DNA of 13,962 nt, taken from Pseudomonadota bacterium. GTDB lineage: Bacteria > Pseudomonadota > Alphaproteobacteria > Rhizobiales > Rhizobiaceae. The position numbers and the translations under genes were made by a program. Under the pieces are notes generated by a model that saw only the letters and a program-made list of their open reading frames with translations, searched no databases and had not been told where the DNA came from. The DNA lies in contig JAEYTV010000219.1 in assembly GCA_023433855.1 (NCBI GenBank), positions 1 to 13,962 of the forward strand, written 5' to 3'. Positions 8,340 to 13,962 of this stretch are shown here, piece by piece (position 1 is the first letter of the stretch; each line of letters opens with the position of its first letter).

Positions 8340-9593
8340 ATGAGCGGTCTGACAGCGGTAGCCGCGTCGCCCCTTTCCATTGCCAGCATCGTCATCTCCA
8401 TGACGCTCGCTGCGGTCGGCAGCGGCGTGATGTTTGCCTATGTGCCCTTCATGCTGACCCAGACAGCGGCACCCTGGGCGGCCGGTGCGGCCGTCACCGC
8501 CGTCGCTTTCGGAGGGCTGATCGGCTGTGTCCTCGGCGGACCGCTGATCAAGCGGGTCGGGCATGCACGGCTTTTCGCCTGCTCGATGGCGATGGTGGTG
8601 ATCGCCGCCGTACTCATCGCGGCGGACCTGCCGGCCGCCATGTGGATCTTTGCGCGCGGTCTCTACGGCGCCGCAGCCAACGTCAACTTCATCATCGCCC
8701 AGAGCTGGCTGAACCACGCCGCCTCCAACGAATGGCGGGGCAAGGCCATGTCCTTCTTCTACATGGCCTATGTGCTCGGCCTCGGCTGCGGTGCGTGGCT
8801 GTTCGGCCGCATCCCGACGGACGGCAATCTCGCCCCGCTTGCCGTCATCTTCTTCACCGCGCTTGCCATCCTGCCGATCGGCCTCACCCGGCTGCCGAAC
8901 CCGCCGCCGCCGGCAAGCGTCAGGGTCGACCTGAAGATGGCCTGGCGCATATCGCCGGTGGGGCTCGCCGGCGTCCTGGCCTCAGGCGGACTGTCCATGG
9001 TGATCCAGGGATTTACCCCGATCTATGCGGCCACCAACCACGTCTCCCAGAAGGAGATCGCGCTGCTGATGTTCGTGATGCAGACCGGGCTCCTGTTCGT
9101 TCAATATCCTCTCGGCATGCTGTCTGACCGCATCGACCGCCGCAAGGTGCTTCTCATCACCTGCGGCATCGTCGTCGCGGCCGGTATTGCAGCGCTATTC
9201 GTCTCCTTTTCGACGATGATCTTGCTGATGGTCGTGTTCCTTGTGTTCGGCGGCGCGATCGAGACCGTCTACTCGGTTGCCAATGCGCATGCCAACGACC
9301 GCGCCGAGCCGGGGGCCTACGTGCCGCTTTCCTCGACGCTGCTGGTCGCCTGGTCGATCGCCGCAACGGTCGTGCCGCTCGGCGTCACCCTCCTGACGCC
9401 GGTTTTCGGGCCGCATACCTTCATCTACGCGATCATCCTGGTGGCGCTCTGCTACGGCGGATATGTGATCCTGCGGCTGAAGGAACGGGGCCCCGCGCCG
9501 GAAGAAGAGCGGGAAAGCCACGAGGTGCGCAGCGCGCAGCTGCCGAACGCGGCCATTCTCACGGAGCCCGGCGCCGGAGGCCCTGCGGACTAG
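8340..9593 (+). CDS. MFS transporter, YcaD-like
   Basis: 417 residues from the ATG at 8340, with about 12 hydrophobic helices. The stretch ARGLYGAAANVNFIIAQSWL followed by a loop ending EWRGKAMSFFYMAYVLGLGCG resembles the YcaD group of MFS proteins, in which an acidic/Arg loop and a YM-x-x-Y-x-x-G helix are typical. The second-half loop motif is YPLGMLSDRIDRRKVLL. GGAG at 8328-8332 region supports this start. An in-frame GTG at 8232 would add 36 charged residues without family support and would run into the regulatory gap. The C-terminal 40 residues are hydrophilic and acidic. The gene is divergent from the XRE-cupin/GNAT pair, so regulation by that protein is likely. The substrate is unknown. 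Confidence 0.85.
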   Translation: MSGLTAVAASPLSIASIVISMTLAAVGSGVMFAYVPFMLTQTAAPWAAGAAVTAVAFGGLIGCVLGGPLIKRVGHARLFACSMAMVVIAAVLIAADLPAAMWIFARGLYGAAANVNFIIAQSWLNHAASNEWRGKAMSFFYMAYVLGLGCGAWLFGRIPTDGNLAPLAVIFFTALAILPIGLTRLPNPPPPASVRVDLKMAWRISPVGLAGVLASGGLSMVIQGFTPIYAATNHVSQKEIALLMFVMQTGLLFVQYPLGMLSDRIDRRKVLLITCGIVVAAGIAALFVSFSTMILLMVVFLVFGGAIETVYSVANAHANDRAEPGAYVPLSSTLLVAWSIAATVVPLGVTLLTPVFGPHTFIYAIILVALCYGGYVILRLKERGPAPEEERESHEVRSAQLPNAAILTEPGAGGPAD

Positions 9594-9629
9594 CGCCCGT
9601 TATCGTCAATGAAGGGTTATCTTTCCGCT

Positions 9630-9657
9630 TTGCGGCAAGGAACGGCACTGCTATATG
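9630..9657 (+). promoter_or_regulatory. Weak candidate promoter of lepA
   Basis: TTGCGG (9630-9635) and TATATG (9652-9657) are separated by 16 bases. Transcription would begin at about 9664, almost on the ATG at 9666, giving a nearly leaderless mRNA. The match to consensus is modest. Confidence 0.3.
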
Positions 9658-9665
9658 CGCGGGCC

Positions 9666-11492
9666 ATGAGCACCAATTCCGCCCGCACGCCTCTCGACCA
9701 CATCCGCAACTTCTCCATCGTGGCGCATATCGACCACGGGAAGTCGACGCTCGCCGACCGGCTGATCCAGTCGACCGGAGGCCTTGCCGACCGCGAGATG
9801 TCGGAACAGGTCCTCGACAACATGGAGATCGAGCGCGAGCGCGGCATCACCATCAAGGCCCAAACCGTTCGCCTCCACTACAAGGCGAACAACGGCGAGA
9901 CCTATGTGCTGAACCTCATCGACACACCCGGCCACGTCGACTTCGCCTATGAGGTGTCGCGGTCGCTGTCTGCCTGCGAAGGTTCGCTGCTGGTGGTCGA
10001 CGCTTCCCAGGGCGTCGAGGCACAGACGCTCGCCAACGTCTACCAGGCGATCGACAACAACCACGAGATCGTCACCGTCCTCAACAAGATCGACCTGCCG
10101 GCGGCCGAACCCGACCGCATCAAGGAACAGATCGAGGAAGTGATCGGCATCGACGCATCCGACGCCGTGCTGATCTCGGCAAAGACCGGTTTCGGCATCC
10201 CGGATGTGCTGGAAGCGATCGTCCAGAAGCTGCCGGCGCCCAAGAGCGAGCTTGGCGAAAAGGGCCCACTGAAGGCGCTTCTCGTCGACAGCTGGTACGA
10301 TACCTATCTCGGCGTCATGGTTCTGGTGCGCATCATCGATGGCGTGCTGACCAAGGGCCAGACCATCCGCATGATGGGCACCGATGCAAAATATACCGTG
10401 GAGCGGGTCGGCGTGCTGACCCCGAAGATGGTCCAGGTGGATTCCCTCGGGCCAGGCGAGATCGGCTTCATCACCGCCTCGATCAAGGAAGTGGCCGATA
10501 CCCGTGTCGGCGATACGATCACCGAGGACAAGCGGCCCACCGCCCAGGCCCTGCCGGGCTTCAAGCCGGCTCAGCCGGTGGTGTTCTGCGGCCTCTTCCC
10601 GGTCGATGCCGCCGACTTCGAGGACCTGCGCGCCGCCATGGGCAAGCTGCGTCTCAACGACGCCTCCTTTTCCTTCGAGATGGAAAGCTCCGCCGCCCTC
10701 GGCTTCGGCTTCCGCTGCGGCTTCCTCGGCCTCCTGCATCTCGAAATCATCCAGGAACGCCTGGAACGCGAGTTCGATCTCGACCTGATCGCCACCGCTC
10801 CTTCGGTCGTCTATCATCTCCACATGACCGACGGCTCGACGCGCGAACTGCACAACCCGGCCGACATGCCGGACGTCGTCAAGATCGCCTCGATCGAGGA
10901 GCCGTGGATCAAGGCGACGATCCTCACCCCGGACGACTATCTCGGCGGCATCCTCAAGCTCTGCCAGGACCGTCGCGGCATCCAGACCGAACTCACCTAT
11001 GTCGGCAAGCGCGCCATGCTCACCTACGAGCTGCCGCTCAACGAAGTGGTGTTCGATTTCTACGACCGCCTGAAGTCGATCTCCAAGGGCTATGCCTCCT
11101 TCGACTACCACCTGCACGGCTACCGCGAGGGCAATCTCGTGAAGATGTCGATCATGGTCAACGGCGAGCCGGTCGACGCCCTCTCCATGCTCGTCCACCG
11201 CTCGGCGGCCGAAAAGCGCGGTCGCGACATGTGCGAGAAGCTGAAGGACCTGATCCCGCGGCACATGTTCAAGATCCCGATCCAGGCGGCGATCGGCGGC
11301 AACGTGATCGCCCGCGAAACCATTTCGGCGTTGCGCAAGGACGTGACCGCCAAGTGCTACGGCGGCGACGCCACCCGCAAGCGCAAGCTTCTGGAAAAGC
11401 AGAAGGAAGGCAAGAAGCGCATGCGGCAGTTCGGCAAGGTCGACATCCCGCAGGAAGCCTTCATCGCGGCGCTCAAGATGAAGGACGATTGA
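9666..11492 (+). CDS. lepA: Elongation factor 4 (LepA), ribosome back-translocating GTPase
   Basis: 608 residues, a full-length LepA. All GTPase motifs are present: G1 AHIDHGKST (residues 20-28), G2 within [13 protein letters not shown]3 DTPGHVDF, G4 NKID and G5 SAKTG. The EF-Tu-like domain 2, the EF-G-like domains III and V, and the LepA-specific C-terminal domain follow, including [20 protein letters not shown] and the basic end [20 protein letters not shown]. LepA binds ribosomes in the cytoplasm, affecting elongation or initiation under stress. The ATG at 9666 ([16 protein letters not shown]) is chosen because alphaproteobacterial homologues begin there; an in-frame ATG at 9609 would add 19 residues. 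Neither start has a clear Shine-Dalgarno. The gene seems monocistronic, with a hairpin 58 bases after its stop. In many bacteria lepA precedes lepB; here it does not. Confidence 0.97.
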   Translation: MSTNSARTPLDHIRNFSIVAHIDHGKSTLADRLIQSTGGLADREMSEQVLDNMEIERERGITIKAQTVRLHYKANNGETYVLNLIDTPGHVDFAYEVSRSLSACEGSLLVVDASQGVEAQTLANVYQAIDNNHEIVTVLNKIDLPAAEPDRIKEQIEEVIGIDASDAVLISAKTGFGIPDVLEAIVQKLPAPKSELGEKGPLKALLVDSWYDTYLGVMVLVRIIDGVLTKGQTIRMMGTDAKYTVERVGVLTPKMVQVDSLGPGEIGFITASIKEVADTRVGDTITEDKRPTAQALPGFKPAQPVVFCGLFPVDAADFEDLRAAMGKLRLNDASFSFEMESSAALGFGFRCGFLGLLHLEIIQERLEREFDLDLIATAPSVVYHLHMTDGSTRELHNPADMPDVVKIASIEEPWIKATILTPDDYLGGILKLCQDRRGIQTELTYVGKRAMLTYELPLNEVVFDFYDRLKSISKGYASFDYHLHGYREGNLVKMSIMVNGEPVDALSMLVHRSAAEKRGRDMCEKLKDLIPRHMFKIPIQAAIGGNVIARETISALRKDVTAKCYGGDATRKRKLLEKQKEGKKRMRQFGKVDIPQEAFIAALKMKDD

Positions 11493-11549
11493 GGGAGCCC
11501 CCCTCCCTCGACAAGCTTCCCGCGCATTGAGGCTCCGGCTGTTCTCGGC

Positions 11550-11579
11550 CCGAGGGGGTCATTCAGAGGACCGCCTCGG
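11550..11579 (+). terminator. Probable terminator hairpin after lepA
   Basis: CCGAGGGGGTC (11550-11560) pairs with GACCGCCTCGG (11569-11579) at 10 of 11 positions around an 8-base loop. It lies 58 bases past the lepA stop. It lacks a T-run, so it may work poorly or serve as a 3'-end stabiliser. Confidence 0.5.
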
Positions 11580-11662
11580 TGTCTGAAGCGCGGTGGACCG
11601 CGGAATGAGCCTTGGGCAGGAAGGCAGCCGCGTCACTCCGACCGTCTCTCGTGCACCGGCCG

Positions 11663-11691
11663 TTGTCATGTGTCGGCAGAGCATGACATAT
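11663..11691 (+). promoter_or_regulatory. Candidate promoter of the FMN-binding gene, with embedded inverted repeat
   Basis: TTGTCA (11663-11668) and ACATAT (11686-11691) are 17 bases apart. A 7-bp inverted repeat TGTCATG-N11-CATGACA (11664-11670, 11682-11688) spans the same interval and could be an operator. Transcription would start near 11698, the A of the ATG. Confidence 0.4.
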
Positions 11692-11697
11692 GGGAGA

Positions 11698-12280
11698 ATG
11701 GCAAAGCAGTTCCCTCATTTAGAACCACATCATCATCGCTTCATCGAAGCGCAGCACATGTTCTTCACGGCATCGGCTGCACCGACCGGCCATGTTAACG
11801 TATCGCCCCGCAGCACCGACATGTTCCGCGTGCTCGGCGACAATGCCGTCATGTACCTAGACCGCACCGGCAGCGGGAACGAGACCGCAGCGCACCTGCG
11901 GATCGATCCACGGCTGACCATCATGTTCTGCGCGGTCGAGGGGCCGCCGTTGATCATGCGGCTCTACGGCCGGGGCAGGGTCATCCACCGCGACAGCGGC
12001 GAGTATGCCGATCTTCTTGCAGATTTCTTCGATAATGATCCACCGCTGGGTGCAAGGCAGATGGTCAGGCTCGACATCGACCTTGTGCAGACCTCATGCG
12101 GATACGGGGTGCCGCTCTTCGACTACAGAGAAGAGCGCCCGCAGATGGACGCGTGGGCAGGCCAAGGGCGTGGACGGTATAGAGGCCTACTGGCGCGAAA
12201 AGAACCAGAAGAGCCTTGACGGTTTCCCCAGTGGGCTCTTCGATCCCCCTGGCGAGGAGGAGGTAAGCAACGGCAGGTAA
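11698..12280 (+). pseudogene. Pyridoxamine 5'-phosphate oxidase-like FMN-binding protein, broken by a frameshift
   Basis: From the ATG at 11698 (MAKQFPHLEPHHHRFIEAQH) the frame encodes a PNPOx-like split-barrel flavoprotein: FFTASAAPTGHVNVSPRSTD, NAVMYLDRTGSGNETAAHL, DPRLTIMFCAVEGPPLIMRL and VRLDIDLVQTSCGYGVPLFD. Near 12157-12163 (GCAGGCC) the frame is lost: the current frame ends with unrelated residues at 12219. The expected C-terminus (AKGVDGIEAYWREKNQKSLD, then GFPSGLFDPP) continues in another forward frame to the TAA at 12278-12280. Removing one G, or adding two bases, restores a protein of 193-194 residues, normal for this family. It may be a real mutation, a sequencing error or, less likely, recoding. 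Members bind FMN and probably reduce or bind small molecules. The start has no well-spaced Shine-Dalgarno; ATGs at 11668 and 11683 are in frame. Confidence 0.82.
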
Positions 12281-12373
12281 CCGGGAACCGGCCTTGACGT
12301 CTCTGGGTCTGCGGGCGGGAGCGGACCTTACATGGATACTTCGAGGCGTGTTCGCTTCCGGCGCTTCAGCGCC

Positions 12374-12406
12374 ATGACAGCAGTCGGCCCGAAGCGGACA
12401 TCTTTC
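12374..12406 (+). repeat. Possible remnant of a dispersed alphaproteobacterial intergenic repeat
   Basis: The stretch translates to MTAVGPKRTSF, resembling the MSAxGxKAD/MSAFGPKRTS-type peptides often mis-annotated as tiny proteins from degenerate intergenic repeats in rhizobial and bradyrhizobial genomes. Only this fragment is present, once, in a 277-base gap that otherwise holds no convincing gene. The resemblance is from memory. Confidence 0.3.
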
Positions 12407-12517
12407 GGCGGCGGGTTCGTTGAGAACGGAAGCGGCGTTATGATCGAGAGATGTACCCGCCTCCGGTACAGGATGGCTTCGATCGGAAAGTCGTTTTGTC
12501 ATCGAGTGCGTTTTGCG

Positions 12518-12543
12518 GCACCCGACCTGTTGAGATCGGGTGC
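12518..12543. terminator. Hairpin downstream of the SDR gene, possible terminator
   Basis: GCACCCGA (12518-12525) and TCGGGTGC (12536-12543) form an 8-bp perfect stem with a 10-base loop, 14 bases past the SDR stop. Read on the plus strand it is followed by GCGCTTTTG, while on the minus strand it has no T-run. Direction and strength are uncertain. Confidence 0.45.
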
Positions 12544-12557
12544 AGCGCTTTTGCCTC

Positions 12558-13289
12558 TTAGACCTGCCGCAGGCCCCCGTCGACACACAGTTCAGCACCT
12601 GCGATGTAGCTCGCGTCATCGCTCAACAAGAACAAGGCGGCCGCAGCCACTTCTGAAGGCCGTGCCATCCGACCCATGGGGATCGGTGCGACGATTGCCG
12701 CACGAGTGTCTTCCGCGACAGAAGCCATCATGTCCGTATCCGTGGGGCCGGGTGCCACGACGTTGACCCGGACACCCTTCGGTGCGAGTTCTGCCGTCCA
12801 GGTTCTAGCGTAGGATCGGACGGCTGCTTTGGTTGCGCAGTAGGTCCCGTAAGTCGCATAGCCGGCGCTCCCGGCTATGGAGCCGACGAGGACAACCGAG
12901 CCGCCTTCCGCCATTGCGGGCAGAGCTGCTTGGAAGCCGAACACCATGCCTCGGACGTTGACGTCGAAGTGGCGGTCGAAGTGCTCCGGCGTTATCTCGG
13001 CTATCTGCGAAGGCTCGGAAAGGCCTGCATTCAAGACAAGCGCGTCGATACGACCGTATGCTTCGCGCACTTTTTCGGCAGCAACCACCATGTCCTTCGG
13101 AGAGCTTGCGTCAGCCGCGATGCCCACCGCGCCCTCGCCGATAGCCTCGGCAGCCTTCTCGGCGTCTTCGCCTCTGCGACTGGTGATAAAGACCTTCGCG
13201 CCTTCGGCTGAAAGCCGCTCTGCAATCGCCAAGCCGATACCCTTGGCGCCCCCGACAACCAGGGCGACCTTGTTACTCATTCGAGCCAT
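12558..13289 (-). CDS. Short-chain dehydrogenase/reductase (SDR), probably NADP(H)-dependent
   Basis: 243 residues, a classical SDR. The Rossmann cofactor motif is GGAKGIG (residues 13-19, G-x3-G-x-G form with Gly for the usual Thr). TSRR at 36-39 puts arginines after strand 2, favouring NADP(H). D60 (adenine contact), N87-A-G and the catalytic set N111, S137, Y150 and K154 are present, and the C-terminal cofactor loop reads VVAPGPTDTDM. It is therefore predicted active in oxidising or reducing an alcohol/carbonyl in the cytoplasm; the substrate is unknown. The ATG at 13289 has AAAGGGA about eight bases upstream; an ATG at 13280 is an alternative. The gene is divergent from an HxlR regulator, a recurrent pairing in proteobacteria in which the regulator represses the dehydrogenase until an electrophile or carbonyl signal appears. 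Confidence 0.93.
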   Translation of the reverse strand: MARMSNKVALVVGGAKGIGLAIAERLSAEGAKVFITSRRGEDAEKAAEAIGEGAVGIAADASSPKDMVVAAEKVREAYGRIDALVLNAGLSEPSQIAEITPEHFDRHFDVNVRGMVFGFQAALPAMAEGGSVVLVGSIAGSAGYATYGTYCATKAAVRSYARTWTAELAPKGVRVNVVAPGPTDTDMMASVAEDTRAAIVAPIPMGRMARPSEVAAAALFLLSDDASYIAGAELCVDGGLRQV

Positions 13290-13332
13290 CGTGAATCCCT
13301 TTCAAGTGATGGTCTCGCCATGAGATGCATCA

Positions 13333-13345
13333 GATACTTGGTATC
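13333..13345. promoter_or_regulatory. Palindrome GATAC-TTG-GTATC, candidate HxlR operator
   Basis: A perfect 5-bp inverted repeat with a 3-base centre lies in the 82-base gap between the divergent SDR and HxlR genes, 27 bases before the HxlR start. A looser pair, TACTT (13335-13339) and AAGTA (13359-13363), partly overlaps it. HxlR proteins bind such short palindromes in shared promoter regions; binding here is inferred. Confidence 0.5.
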
Positions 13346-13371
13346 AATTACGCACCTGAAGTAGCCTAGAT

Positions 13372-13764
13372 ATGAACGAGTATACTGACTTGGAAGCACT
13401 TTCTCATCGCGCCCTATGCGACATGGCACAGGTTCGCCCGGTGCTGGACAAGATCGCCGACAAGTGGACGATCCTGATCCTGACGGTGATCTGTGCCAAA
13501 CCCTCACGCTTCAACGAGATCAAGCGGCGACTTGACGGGATCACGCACAAGGCTCTCGCCGATGCTTTGAAGAGGCTTGAGCGGAACGGTCTTGTGACGC
13601 GGACTGTCCTGCCGACGCAACCGATCGGCGTCGAATACGCGATCACACCGCTTGGGCATTCACTGCGGGAGCCGTTCGAGGCTCTGTGTGCATGGTCGCT
13701 GGCAAATGGCAACAAGGTCGCGGCGGCGACGTTGCGCTATGACAACACAAAAACAGGTCGCTGA
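13372..13764 (+). CDS. HxlR family winged-helix transcriptional regulator
   Basis: 130 residues. The family core begins near residue 20: VRPVLDKIADKWTILILTVI, then CAKPSRFNEIKRRLDGITHK, with recognition helix ALADALKRLERNGLV and the wing RTVLPTQPIGVEYAITPLG. These are DNA-binding, often redox- or electrophile-responsive repressors related to YodB, HypR and QorR. There is one Cys at position 16 just before the core (ALCDMAQ), where the sensing Cys of several family members lies, one in CAKPS and one in ALCAWS, so thiol sensing is possible but unproven. No clear Shine-Dalgarno precedes the ATG at 13372; the ATG at 13423 would cut into the family's N-terminus. It is divergent from the SDR gene, its likely target. 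Confidence 0.92.
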   Translation: MNEYTDLEALSHRALCDMAQVRPVLDKIADKWTILILTVICAKPSRFNEIKRRLDGITHKALADALKRLERNGLVTRTVLPTQPIGVEYAITPLGHSLREPFEALCAWSLANGNKVAAATLRYDNTKTGR

Positions 13765-13862
13765 CGATGTCGCTATGGCCGCTTGTGGCGCATCAGAGAC
13801 CGGAACTCCGGCCCCTGTCGGCTCTCCACGGACGTCGACCGGCAGATGCCTGGTAAGTGCTT

Positions 13863-13962
13863 CTAACAAGGCAGGCTTAATTGGCAAAAAAACGGGTCGT
13901 CCGAATCTTTTAGTTCACATGTATTGCCATCAGGGTCGGCGAACGTGGCAACTTGGCCCCAC
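13863..13962 (-). CDS. Glyoxalase/bleomycin-resistance (VOC) family protein, C-terminal fragment
   Basis: Only the last 32 residues and the stop (13863-13865) are in the window; the rest lies beyond the right edge. The frame reads WGQVATFADPDGNTCELKDS, the hallmark end of VOC-fold proteins (F-x-D-P-D-G-N-x-x-E-L), with the final Glu a usual metal ligand. VOC proteins include glyoxalase I-like enzymes, dioxygenases and antibiotic-binding proteins; the fragment cannot tell which. The tail after it is unusual (DDPFFCQLSLPC) and is read through a run of seven A (13886-13892, plus strand), where a one-base error would end the protein early. The gene is convergent with the HxlR gene. The 98 bases between them hold nothing I can identify. 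Confidence 0.75.
   Translation of the reverse strand, partial: WGQVATFADPDGNTCELKDSDDPFFCQLSLPC

Noticed and set aside
9651..11264. 537-codon open frame antisense to lepA
   Set aside because: It mirrors lepA codon structure in a GC-rich genome and its translation shows no family features; lepA is unambiguous.
12332..12766. 144-codon plus-strand frame starting in the gap and overlapping the SDR gene
   Set aside because: No domain, biased composition, and it runs antisense into a clear SDR gene with a full catalytic set.
13660..13887. 75-codon minus-strand frame between the HxlR gene and the right edge
   Set aside because: It overlaps the HxlR coding end and the VOC stop, has no start signal and no recognisable features.

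Overview
The window comes from a G+C-rich alphaproteobacterial chromosome, most likely Rhizobiales and probably Rhizobiaceae (the Rhizobium/Agrobacterium/Ensifer/Shinella group). This is inferred from an MbfA-type ferritin-VIT1 fusion preceded by an Irr (ICE) box, a typical alphaproteobacterial LepA, TakP-type TRAP binding proteins, and a promoter that fits the alphaproteobacterial general stress response (EcfG/RpoE2) consensus. No rRNA, tRNA, CRISPR array, insertion sequence or phage gene was found. The only clear housekeeping gene is lepA; the rest is transport, small regulators and detoxification-type enzymes.

Layout. Positions 1-831 (minus) hold the 5' part of mbfA, an iron exporter, with an ICE box over its promoter. 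Positions 1059-3408 (plus) hold two tandem paralogous periplasmic keto-acid-binding proteins of the TakP family, with no DctQ/DctM permease genes beside them; a terminator separates them. A convergent MFS monocarboxylate-type carrier follows (3467-4675, minus). At 4854-5021 (minus) lies a well-formed 55-codon gene with its own stress-type promoter, strong ribosome binding site and terminator. Divergent from it is a TetR regulator plus MFS exporter pair (5165-7024, plus).

Positions 7058-8176 (minus) hold a GNAT acetyltransferase behind an XRE-cupin regulator, divergent from a YcaD-like MFS transporter (8340-9593, plus): a possible sense/modify/export module. lepA (9666-11492, plus) follows. 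An FMN-binding, pyridoxamine-phosphate-oxidase-like gene (11698-12280) is broken by one frameshift. An SDR oxidoreductase (12558-13289, minus) is divergent from an HxlR regulator (13372-13764, plus) around a perfect short palindrome. At the right edge is the C-terminus of a glyoxalase/VOC protein (13863-13962, minus).

Several local regulators sit next to the gene they probably control (Irr box-mbfA, TetR-MFS, XRE/cupin-GNAT-MFS, HxlR-SDR). The observations most worth following are the stress-promoter small gene, the frameshift in the FMN protein, and the orphan pair of TakP paralogues with a 55-residue block held identical despite many silent changes. I did not find convincing evidence of a wholly new multi-gene system.
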